Under the pieces are notes generated by a model that worked only from the letters and a program-made list of their open reading frames with translations, was not told the DNA's origin and ran no database searches. This document shows positions 35,369 to 43,575 of a stretch of 64,000 nt of DNA, piece after piece. Position numbers and translations under genes: made by a program. The first letter of the stretch is position 1. Each line of letters opens with the position of its first letter. Source of the stretch: Rhodanobacter thiooxydans LCS2 (GTDB lineage: Bacteria > Pseudomonadota > Gammaproteobacteria > Xanthomonadales > Rhodanobacteraceae); assembly GCF_000264375.1 (NCBI RefSeq), contig NZ_AJXW01000006.1, positions 1-64,000 of the forward strand, given 5' to 3'.

Positions 35369-36355
35369 TCAGGCCGCCAGGCGCGCCTCGTCCTGCAGCG
35401 CGGCGAAGTAGTCGCGGGTCAGGCGCAACTGCTCGGCGGCGTTCTCGGCGCGGTTGACCACCTGGCGGAAGGCGGCGTTCTCGGCGCGGTCCTTCGCATA
35501 CCAGCCCAGGTGCTTGCGCGCGATGCGCACGCCGGCTTGCTCGCCGTAGAACGCGTGCAGATGTTCGAGGTGGCCGAGCAGGATCGCGGCGACCTCGGCC
35601 GGTTCCGGTTCGGGCAGCAGCTCGCCGGTGGCCAGGTAGTGGGCGATCTCGCGGAAGATCCAGGGCCGCCCCTGTGCGCCGCGGCCGATCATCACCGCAT
35701 CGGCGCCGGTGGCGGCGAGCACCTGCTTCGCCTGCTGCGGGGTGCAGACGTCGCCGTTGGCCAACACCGGGATGCGCACCGCGGCCTTCACCGCGGCGAT
35801 GGTCGCGTACTCGGCCTCGCCCTCGTACTTGTCGGCGCGGGTGCGGCCGTGCACGGCCAGCGCGGCGATGCCGGCGTCCTCGGCGATGCGCGCGATGTTC
35901 AGTGCATTCCTGTTGTCGCGGTTCCAGCCGGTACGGATCTTCAGCGTCACCGGCACGTCAACCGCATCCACCACTGCCTTCACGATGCGTGCCACCAGCG
36001 GTTCGTCCTGCAGCAGCGCCGAGCCGGACCACACGTTGCATACCTTCTTGGCCGGACAGCCCATGTTGATGTCGATCAGCTGCGCGCCGTTGGCGACGTT
36101 GAAGCGCGCCGCCTCGGCCAGCATCGCCGGATCGTAGCCGGCGATCTGCACGCTGACCGGCTCCGGCTCGCCGGCGTGGTCCATCCGGTGCAGCGACTTG
36201 CGCGTATGCCACAGCTTCGGGTCGGCGTTGGTCATCTCCGACACGGCCAGCCCCGCGCCTAGCCGCTTGCACAGCAGACGGAACGGCTTGTCGGTGACGC
36301 CCGCCATCGGGGCGAGCACCACCGGCGGGTCGATGCGGTAAGGGCCGATTTGCAT
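35369..36355 (-). CDS. dusB: tRNA-dihydrouridine synthase B
   Basis: A 328-aa FMN enzyme that reduces specific uridines in the tRNA D loop. It starts MQIGPYRIDPPVVLAPMAGVTDKPFR and carries IDINMGCPAKKVCNVWSGSALL, with the catalytic cysteine, then TLKIRTGWNRDNRNAL, ALAVHGRTRADKYEGEA, VLANGDVCTP and AVMIGRGAQGRPW. This is the DusB pattern. In many gammaproteobacteria dusB is followed by fis; here it is not. Confidence 0.96.
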   Translation of the reverse strand: MQIGPYRIDPPVVLAPMAGVTDKPFRLLCKRLGAGLAVSEMTNADPKLWHTRKSLHRMDHAGEPEPVSVQIAGYDPAMLAEAARFNVANGAQLIDINMGCPAKKVCNVWSGSALLQDEPLVARIVKAVVDAVDVPVTLKIRTGWNRDNRNALNIARIAEDAGIAALAVHGRTRADKYEGEAEYATIAAVKAAVRIPVLANGDVCTPQQAKQVLAATGADAVMIGRGAQGRPWIFREIAHYLATGELLPEPEPAEVAAILLGHLEHLHAFYGEQAGVRIARKHLGWYAKDRAENAAFRQVVNRAENAAEQLRLTRDYFAALQDEARLAA

Positions 36356-36401
36356 CGGCGCATTGTAGCCGCGCCGGTTCGTGCGCGATGAATCGGGCCG
36401 T

Positions 36402-37514
36402 TCAACCGCGCCGCCGCGTCCGCGCGCGCCAGAACAGGAAGCCGGTCACCAGGAAGAACGGCGGCAGCACGCCGGTCACGGTCACGGTGAGCCGCCACGC
36501 CCGGCCGCCGACGCTGCCCGAGTGCAGCGGGTAGACCGCGTTGTTGATGCGCGTGCCGACGCCATCGGCGGTGGCGTCATGGCTGCCCAGCACGGTGGCG
36601 TTCCAGGGATCAAGCCAGATCGTGCTGCGCCCGACCGGGTGCCATTCGCCGGGCGCCTGCGCGCGGATCGCCAGCTGGCCGTTGCCGGCTGCCGGCAGCG
36701 TCACGCGGTGCAGGGTGGCGCCGGGCAGCGCCCGTTGCGCGGCGGCCAGCACGGCGGCCCAGTCGATCGGGGTATCGCGCAGCGCGATCGCCGCCGGTGG
36801 TTTCGGCGGCGGCGGTTCGGCGAACACGGCGCGCAGCAGCCGGCCGGTGCCGGCGCCGTAGACCATCAGCGTGCCGGTGAGGCTGACCAGCAGGATCAAC
36901 GGCAGGGTGAGCACGCCGGCACTGCGGTGCCAGCTCAGCCAGCGCCGGGTGGGCGGCTGCGCGTGCGGGCGCAGGCTGGCGGCGAGGTTGCGTCGTCCCG
37001 GCCACCACAGCAGCGGCCCGGACAGCAGCAGGCACAGCGCCAGCCAGCCGAGCACGCCCAGCACTTCCTCGCCGGTTTTGCCGGCCAGCAGGTGGGTGTG
37101 CCACTCGCGCACTACCTGCAGCAGGTCGCCGCGCGGCGCGCGCGTCAGCAGCAGTTCGCCGCTGGCCGGGTCGAGATAGCGGCGCGTGCCATCGCCGAAA
37201 TACAGCTGCCACACCGGCAGGCCGGGCAGCGGCAGGTCGGCCGCGCGCAGGCCTTGCGGCTGCCATTCCGCGGCGATGCGCGAGAGCACTGCCGCGCGTT
37301 GCGCCGCGTCGGGCAACGCGTGCCCGGCGAGCTGCGGGTAGGCCGCGCGCAGCCACGGATGCTGCCAGGCGAGCAGGCTGCCGCTGAGCGCGATCAGCGC
37401 ATATGCCACGCCGACGCTGAGGCCGAGCCACAGGTGCAGCCGCTGCAGCCACTGTCGCGTGCGTCCGCGCAGTCGCCAGGGCGTCGGTTCGGCGGTGGCA
37501 GCCCGCCCGCTCAA
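36402..37514 (-). CDS. PepSY-associated TM helix protein (iron-uptake partner)
   Basis: A 370-aa inner-membrane protein with four membrane segments: HLWLGLSVGVAYALIALSGSLLAW near the N-terminus, LGWLALCLLLSGPLLWWPG, LTLPLILLVSLTGTLMVYG and the C-terminal VTGVLPPFFLVTGFLFWRAR. PepSY-type periplasmic segments lie between them. Proteins of this kind commonly pair with TonB siderophore receptors and are proposed to be ferric-siderophore reductases. A TTG at 37514 overlaps the receptor stop (TTGA) and follows AGGTG, giving coupled translation; an ORF extension further upstream lies inside the receptor gene. Confidence 0.85.
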   Translation of the reverse strand: MSGRAATAEPTPWRLRGRTRQWLQRLHLWLGLSVGVAYALIALSGSLLAWQHPWLRAAYPQLAGHALPDAAQRAAVLSRIAAEWQPQGLRAADLPLPGLPVWQLYFGDGTRRYLDPASGELLLTRAPRGDLLQVVREWHTHLLAGKTGEEVLGVLGWLALCLLLSGPLLWWPGRRNLAASLRPHAQPPTRRWLSWHRSAGVLTLPLILLVSLTGTLMVYGAGTGRLLRAVFAEPPPPKPPAAIALRDTPIDWAAVLAAAQRALPGATLHRVTLPAAGNGQLAIRAQAPGEWHPVGRSTIWLDPWNATVLGSHDATADGVGTRINNAVYPLHSGSVGGRAWRLTVTVTGVLPPFFLVTGFLFWRARTRRRG

Positions 37515-39628
37515 AACACCTGCTGCCAGGTCAGCGAGACCACGCGGCCGCGGCCGGCGAAGTAGGAGTCGTTGTCGCCGACGGTCTGCGCGACGTAGTT
37601 GATGTATTGCTCGTTGGCGAGGTTCTGCACGCCCAGCGTCCAGTCGCCGGCGCCGCCGGTGTGCCACTTCAGGTAGGCGTCGGCGGTGCTGTAGCCGTCA
37701 AAGTGCGCGCTGCGACGGCCCAGCGTGGCGAAGCCGCGGCTATAGGCGTGGCTGACTTGCAGGTAGCTCGACCAGGCGTCGTTCCAGCGCTGCGTCCACG
37801 ACAGGTTGAGCCGGTTCGGCGCGATGTTGGCGCCGTCGAGGTCGGAGTCGACCTGGCCGTCGCCGTTGCGGTCCGAGCGGCCGCGGTTGATCGCGAAGGA
37901 GGCATCGAGGCGCGTGCCGGCCAGCGGCTGCCAGTTCGCGCGCGCCTCCCAGCCGCTGATCGCGGTGCGCTGGCGCATCACGTTGTAGACCTGGTTCGGC
38001 GCGTCGAACACCAGCACCGAACCCAGCCGCGAACGCGAGACGTAGTAGCTGACCCGCGCGCCCACGCGGTCGGCGGCGTACTCGGCGCCCGCCTCGCGGT
38101 TGTCCGAGACCACCGGCTTCAGGTCGAGGAAGCTGGCCACGCTCTGGCCGGGCTTGTTGATCGCGCGCAGCACGCGGCCCACGTCCGGCAGGGTGTAGCC
38201 CTCGGCGTAGCTGGCGAACAGGTTGAGCCGGCCGCTGAGGTACCAGACCGCGCCGAGGTTCGGCAGGGTCTTGCTGAAGCTGGGCGAGCCGCCCTGCACG
38301 GTGACGCCGCGGTAGGCCGCCAGGGTGCGGAAGGTCGGCACCTTCAGCGTGCCGTGTTCGCGGCGCAGGCCACCGGACAGCGACAGCGATTCCAGCGGCC
38401 AGTATTCGGCCTGCAGGAACGGCGCCCAGCCGGTGTAGGTGCTGCTGGGCACCCAGTGGCGGCCGGTGTGGGTTAGTTCCTGGTAGGTGCGGTCGCGGTA
38501 GCCGTCGGCGCCAGCCAGCATGGTGAGCGTGCCGTCGAGCAGGCCACGCTTCGCCCACGACAGCCGCGCGCCGTCCTTGGTCGACACGTTCTGCGACTGG
38601 TCGAACAGCAGGCCCGGGCCGTAGGCCGGGTCCTGGAAGGTGTGCCGAAGGTGCCGCCGCCGAACAGCTCGCGGTTCTTCTGGTGATAGAGCTGCGCACG
38701 CAGTTCGCCGCCGGCCAGTTGCGGGTCGCGGTAGTCGAGGCTGCTGGTCAGCACGCGGTTGCGCGGCGCGTCGCCCGGCTGCTTGCCGCGCACCGAGGTG
38801 GTCGGCAGGTTAGCGGCTTTGTTGCCCGGCACGGCGGTGTAGTCGCCGTTGTCTTCGAGGTCGAAGCGGTTGACGGTGAGCTGCAGACGGCGTCCGCCGG
38901 CGAAGTCGTAACCGAACTTGGCGAAGCCGTCGGTACTCACCGAATCCATGAGGTCGCCCTGGGTGCCGTCGACGCCGATCAACCGCCCCTTCGCGTCCGA
39001 GTACATGCTGCGCTGGCGCCACGCCGCGCCGGCGACCAGGTCGAACGCGCCGCTGCGCGCGGCAAGCAGATACGAGGCGCCGTAGCCCAGCCCGTTGCCA
39101 CCGCGGGTGGGTGCGCTGGTGCTGGCGGTGACGTCCTGGCGCACGCCATCCTGCTTCGGCGCCTGCTTGGTGATGATATTGATGATGCCGCCAGCGGCGC
39201 CGAGGCCCTGCATCGAGTTGGAGCCTTCGACGATCTCGATGCGCTCGATCATCGCCGGGTCGATGGTGTAGGCATCGCGCGAACCGTTGCGCAGAGGGCT
39301 GGATTGCGGCACGCCGTCGATCATGTACAGCGGGTTGCGCCCGCGCAGGGTCTGCCCGCGCGAGCTGAGCTTCTGCGTCGAGGGGGCGAACGAGGGCAGC
39401 AGGTTGCCGATGGCGTCGGAGAGGTCCGGGTTGATCGCCAGCTGCTGGTGCAGGTCCTCGGCGGTGATCACCGTGATGGTGGTCGGCAGCGCGCCCTGGC
39501 TCTGCGGCATGCGCAGCGTGCTCTCGGAAACCTCGATGCGCCGGAGTTCGACGGCATCCTTCTGGTCGGCAGCATGGGCGATGCCGGCGAGGGCGAACAC
39601 GAGGGCAAGGGCGAGCGGTGGATGACAT
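37511..39628 (-). pseudogene. TonB-dependent siderophore receptor, frameshifted
   Basis: The gene encodes a receptor plug (TITVITAEDLHQQL...LYMIDGVP...ERIEIVEGSNSMQGLGAAGGIINIITK) and a beta-barrel ending in the outer-membrane signature SLTWQQVF. It is split into two frames at about 38640-38645, where GGCACACCTTCCAGG needs one extra or two fewer bases to stay in frame. A second shift is likely in the signal peptide: the ATG at 39628, after GGAGG, is one frame away from the hydrophobic LALALVFALAGIAHAA. Both shifts together mean no intact receptor, unless they are sequence errors. It would import a ferric siderophore and lies under a Fur box. Confidence 0.85.
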
Positions 39629-39657
39629 GGGGCCTCCGGTTGGGGAGGCGCATGTTA

Positions 39658-39676
39658 AATGAAAATGATTCGCAAT
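39658..39676 (-). promoter_or_regulatory. Fur box upstream of the receptor gene
   Basis: The 19-bp AATGAAAATGATTCGCAAT (plus strand) matches the Fur consensus GATAATGATAATCATTATC at most core positions, including the central ATGATT. It lies 29 nt before the receptor ATG, so iron-replete repression of the receptor/PepSY pair is expected. Confidence 0.8.
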
Positions 39677-39707
39677 AACAAACGCCGCCGCACCTGCTTC
39701 GCCCGGT

Positions 39708-40988
39708 TCAGTGTGTCGGCACGGCCCGTTGTGCCGCGAGTGGGTCGTGCCGGTGCTTGAACAGCGGCACGAACAGCACCGCCATCACCAGCGAGTAGCC
39801 GGCGAACGCCAGCCAGATGCCGTGCCAGTCCTTGCAGATCGCCACGGCGTCGTCGCATTGGTGGTTGGTGAAGAAGTGGTCGATCACGAAGCCGGCGATC
39901 AGGCTGCCGAGCACCGCGCCGACGCCGTTGGTCATCAGCATGAACAGGCCCTGCGCGCTGGCGCGGATCTTCGGGTCGGCCTGGCTTTCCACGAACAGCG
40001 AGCCGGAAATGTTGAAGAAGTCGAACGCCATGCCGTAAATGATGCACGAGAGCACGATCATCCACAGCCCGCCGGCCGGGTCGCCGAACGCGAACAGGCC
40101 GAAGCGCAGCACCCAGGCCAGCATGCTCATCGTCATCACCGCCTTGATGCCGAAGCGCTTCAGGAAGAACGGGATGGTGAGGATGAAGGCGGTTTCGGAG
40201 AATTGCGAGATCGAGATGATGATGGTCGAGTACTTCACCGCCAGCAGGTTGGCGTACTCGGGCACCTTGACGAAGTCGCTGAGGAAGGCGTCGCCGTAGG
40301 CGTTGGTCAGCTGCAGCGCCGCGCCCAGCAGCATCGCGAAGAGAAAGAACACCGCCATGTTGCGGTTCTTGAACAGCGTGAACGAGGTCAGCCCCAGTCG
40401 GTCGGCGAGGCCGCGGCCTTGCGCGCCGCGCAGCCGCGGTGGGCACTTGGGCAGGGTGAAGGCGTAAAAGCCGAGCAGCAGCGAGGCGGCCGCGGCCACG
40501 TGGAACTGCGCCGGCGAAGCTTTGAAGCCGAGCAGGCTGGTGGTCCAGGTCGCGGCGATGAAGCCAATGGTGCCCCACACGCGGATCGGCGGGTAGGTAC
40601 TCACCACGTCCAGGCCGTCCTGCTTGAGCGCGTTGTAGGCCACCGTGATCGCCAGCGAGATGGTGGGCATGTAGAAGCACATGTTCAACAGCATCACCCA
40701 GAACATCTGCTCCGGGTCGCGCACGTGCGGGATTGCGAACAGCACCACCGCGCCGGCGATCTGCAGCATGCCGTACAGGCGTTCGGCGTTGATCCACTTG
40801 TCCGCCACGATGCCGACCAGCGAGGGCATGAACAGCGAGGCGATGCCCATGGTCGAGAAGATCGCGCCGAAGCTGGTACCCGACCAGTGCTGGGTCTGGA
40901 ACCACCAGGTGCCGATGGTCAGCAGCCACGCGCCCCAGATGTAGTACTGGAAGAAATTGAGTACGGTAAGGCGGAGCTTGAGGCTCAT
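39708..40988 (-). CDS. Nucleoside permease (NupG/XapB-type MFS)
   Basis: A 426-aa inner-membrane transporter of the nucleoside:H+ symporter family with twelve membrane segments. It begins LRLTVLNFFQYYIWGAWLLTIGTWW and has the TYPPIRVWGTIGFI stretch and FDFFNISGSLFVESQADPKIRASAQGLF, all characteristic of NupG/XapB. It likely imports purine or pyrimidine nucleosides; exact specificity cannot be read. It stands alone, between the iron locus and a DNA glycosylase-like gene. Confidence 0.88.
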   Translation of the reverse strand: MSLKLRLTVLNFFQYYIWGAWLLTIGTWWFQTQHWSGTSFGAIFSTMGIASLFMPSLVGIVADKWINAERLYGMLQIAGAVVLFAIPHVRDPEQMFWVMLLNMCFYMPTISLAITVAYNALKQDGLDVVSTYPPIRVWGTIGFIAATWTTSLLGFKASPAQFHVAAAASLLLGFYAFTLPKCPPRLRGAQGRGLADRLGLTSFTLFKNRNMAVFFLFAMLLGAALQLTNAYGDAFLSDFVKVPEYANLLAVKYSTIIISISQFSETAFILTIPFFLKRFGIKAVMTMSMLAWVLRFGLFAFGDPAGGLWMIVLSCIIYGMAFDFFNISGSLFVESQADPKIRASAQGLFMLMTNGVGAVLGSLIAGFVIDHFFTNHQCDDAVAICKDWHGIWLAFAGYSLVMAVLFVPLFKHRHDPLAAQRAVPTH

Positions 40989-41094
40989 GGACGAGGTTTC
41001 CCCTGCAAGGCCGGGGTCGACCCCGTGGCCACGATGTCGTGGCAGGGCAGGTTAGACGACGCCGGCGCCAAGCGGCAAGGTGCGATGCGGCAGC

Positions 41095-41724
41095 TCAATC
41101 GGTGTCGGCCAGCGCCGCGGCCACGCGCTTGCGCAGCACCGGCAGCAGCTCGGCCTCGAACCACGGGTGGTGCATTACCCACGGGCGGTTGCGCGGGCTC
41201 GGATGCGGCAGCGGCAGCACGCCGCGGGCCAGGTGCGTGCGCCAGTTGCGCACGGTGTCGGTGAGCGTGGCATCGCGCGCGTCGCCGAGCATGCCCACCT
41301 GCGCGTACTGGCCGATGGCGAGCGTCAGTTGCACGCCGGTGAGCAGCGAAAACAGCCGCGGATGCCAGATCGCCGCGCACGCCGGCCGCGGCGGCAGGTC
41401 GCCGCTCCTGCCCTTGCCCGGGTAGCAGAAATCCATCGGCACGATCGCCACGCGATCGGCGTCGTAGAACGTGGCGCGGTCGATCCGCAGCCAGTCGCGC
41501 AGGCGCTCGCCGCTGACGTCGTCGAACGGGATGCCGCTCTCCTCCACCTTGCGCCCCGGTGCCTGGCTGACGATCAGCAGGCGCGAGCGTGTGGAAGCCT
41601 GCAGTACCGGCCGCCGCCCCGGCGGCTGCTGCATCGCGCAGGTATGGCCGCAGCGGATCTCCGCCAGCAAGGCGTCGAGGCTGTGTTGCTGTCGAAGGCC
41701 GCCCGTGCTTTTCCTGTTTCCCAT
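41095..41724 (-). CDS. Uracil-DNA glycosylase family protein
   Basis: A 209-aa UDG-superfamily protein related to the YcaA/COG1573 branch. It shows RLLIVSQAPGRKVEESGIPFDDVSGERLRDWL, where family members have the GExPG motif I, and LPLPHPSPRNRPWV as motif II with a conserved His. No iron-sulfur cysteine set was seen. Base-excision activity is inferred from the family only. The ATG at 41724 is chosen over the TTG at 41730 used by the longest frame. Confidence 0.83.
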   Translation of the reverse strand: MGNRKSTGGLRQQHSLDALLAEIRCGHTCAMQQPPGRRPVLQASTRSRLLIVSQAPGRKVEESGIPFDDVSGERLRDWLRIDRATFYDADRVAIVPMDFCYPGKGRSGDLPPRPACAAIWHPRLFSLLTGVQLTLAIGQYAQVGMLGDARDATLTDTVRNWRTHLARGVLPLPHPSPRNRPWVMHHPWFEAELLPVLRKRVAAALADTD

Positions 41725-41786
41725 CTGCAACCACTCCCGCTACCGCGTTCGCGTGTCCCGTAACCCGAAACCCCGTACTCCGCCGC

Positions 41787-43160
41787 TCAAGGCAGCAACT
41801 TCCCGGGGTTGAGGATGCCGTCGGGATCGAACGCGGCCTTGATGTCGCGCATCAGCCCCAGCGTGGCCGGTTCCAGCGCCAGCGGCATGAACTCGCGCTT
41901 GACCAGGCCGATGCCGTGTTCGCCCGACAGCGTGCCGCCCAGCGCCAGCACCAGCGCGAACAGCTCGGGCAGCGCCGCGTAGGCGCGCTCGATCTCGTCC
42001 ACGTCGCGCGGCAGCAGGTTCACGTGCAGGTTGCCGTTGCCGGCGTGACCGAAGCACACCAGCGGCACCGCGTGTTTCGCCGCCAGCGCCTGGGCGCCGT
42101 CCACCAAGGCGGGCAGGCGGCTCACCGGCACCGCCACGTCCTCGTTGATCTTGTGCTCGGTCACCGTGCGCTGGGCGAACGAGAGCGCCTTGCGCGCCGC
42201 CCACAGCGCGGCGTTTTCGCCGGCGTCGGCCGCGATATCCAGCGCTACCAGGCCTTCGCCGCGCGCCGCGCGCGCCACCGCGTCCTGCGCAAAGCCCACG
42301 GTCTCCGGGGTGCCATCGACCTCGATCAGCAGCAGCGCACCCGCCTGCGGAACGTCGGCGTCCGGCGCGTGGTCGCGCGCCAGCTTGAGCGCCAGCGCAT
42401 CCATGAACTCCAGCGCCGCGGGCGTTACCGGCTGCGCCATGATGCGCGCCACCGCCTGCGCCGCGCTGGCCGTGTCGCGATAGGTGGCGCGCAGCGAGCG
42501 CACGACGGGAGGCCGCGGCGTGAGCTTGAGCGTGGCCTCGGTGACGAGCGCCAGCGTGCCTTCGGAGCCGACCAGCAGGCGTGTGAGGTCGTAGCCGGTG
42601 GAATCCTTGGTGGTGTGCGTACCGGCGACGAAACCCGCGCCAGTGCCGGCCACCGCGCGCAAGCCCAGCACGTTGTCGCGGGTGGCGCCGTACTTCACCG
42701 CGCGCGGGCCGCCCGCATTGCAGGCAAGGTTGCCGCCCACCGTGCACCACGGGGCCGAACCCGGATCGGGCGCCCAGAAGAAACCGTGCGGCGCCAGCGC
42801 CTGCTGCAGCGCCTCGTTGGTGACACCCGGCTGCACCACCGCAAGGCGATCGTCGGGAGCAATGTGCAGGATGCGGTCCATGCGGATGAAGCTCGCCACC
42901 ACGGCGCCCGCCGCCGGCACCGCGGCGCCGGTGGAGCTGGTGCCGCCGCCGCGCGCGGTGAGCGGCACGCGATGTTCGCGACAGGCGCGCACCAGCACCT
43001 CTACCTGTTCGTGCGAGGTGGGGAACACCACGGCCTCGGGCAACTGCTCGTAGCGCGAGTTGTCGCGGGCGAACGCGCGTCGCTCGGTCTCGCGGATGGC
43101 GAGCGCGTCGTCGGGAAAGATCTCGCGCAGGCGCGCGAACAGTGCATCAGGCAGGGGCAT
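41787..43160 (-). CDS. FAD-binding oxidase, GlcD/D-lactate dehydrogenase type
   Basis: A protein of about 457 aa with an FAD-PCMH domain: PTSHEQVEVLVRACREHRVPLTARGGGTSSTGAAVP near residues 50-90, SAPWCTVGGNLACNAGGPRAVKYGATRDNVLGL, and the C-terminal VCFGHAGNGNLHVNLLP and LSGEHGIGLVKREFM. This fits GlcD or D-lactate dehydrogenase (cytochrome). The substrate, glycolate or D-lactate, is not decided. The ATG at 43160 is preferred to a GTG at 43178, which has no ribosome binding site. No glcE or glcF partner is near. Confidence 0.88.
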   Translation of the reverse strand: MPLPDALFARLREIFPDDALAIRETERRAFARDNSRYEQLPEAVVFPTSHEQVEVLVRACREHRVPLTARGGGTSSTGAAVPAAGAVVASFIRMDRILHIAPDDRLAVVQPGVTNEALQQALAPHGFFWAPDPGSAPWCTVGGNLACNAGGPRAVKYGATRDNVLGLRAVAGTGAGFVAGTHTTKDSTGYDLTRLLVGSEGTLALVTEATLKLTPRPPVVRSLRATYRDTASAAQAVARIMAQPVTPAALEFMDALALKLARDHAPDADVPQAGALLLIEVDGTPETVGFAQDAVARAARGEGLVALDIAADAGENAALWAARKALSFAQRTVTEHKINEDVAVPVSRLPALVDGAQALAAKHAVPLVCFGHAGNGNLHVNLLPRDVDEIERAYAALPELFALVLALGGTLSGEHGIGLVKREFMPLALEPATLGLMRDIKAAFDPDGILNPGKLLP

Positions 43161-43218
43161 CAGCCAAGCGTAATCCACTCGCGGGAAGAAATTGCTGCGC
43201 CAGCTCAGTCGAATCTGA

Positions 43219-43575
43219 TCAGCCGGCTTCGAACGCGCCGCGCAACCATTCGCGGCGGATCGCCTCAGGCGGGCCGTCGTAGCTCACCACGTCGAAGCGG
43301 CAGTTGCGCCGCGCGTGCTGCGGATGCGCGGCGAGCCAGTGCTGCGCGGCAAGAATCAGCTTCGCCTGCTTGGCCGCGGTGACCGAGGCAACGGCATCGC
43401 CGTGGCTGGCGCTGCGCCGGTAGCGCACCTCGACGAAGACCACGGCGTCGCCGTCGCGCATCACCAGGTCCAGCTCGCCGTGGCGGGTGGTGTAGTTGCG
43501 CGCCAGCAGTTTCAGGCCGGCGCGTTCCAGCTCGCCGCAGGCGCGCTGCTCGAAATCGTCGCCGGCGGCGCGCAT
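43219..43575 (-). CDS. yraN: YraN family endonuclease-like protein
   Basis: A 118-aa protein of the UPF0102 family. The restriction-endonuclease-like core reads GDDFEQRACGELERAGLKLLARNYTTRHGELDLVMRDGDAVVFVEVRYRR, where Glu-Leu-Asp and Val-Glu-Val-Arg-Tyr-Arg are the family signature. The function is uncertain. Its start overlaps the lpoA stop by one base (TGATG), and the rsmI-lpoA-yraN order is the one known from E. coli. Confidence 0.92.
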   Translation of the reverse strand: MRAAGDDFEQRACGELERAGLKLLARNYTTRHGELDLVMRDGDAVVFVEVRYRRSASHGDAVASVTAAKQAKLILAAQHWLAAHPQHARRNCRFDVVSYDGPPEAIRREWLRGAFEAG

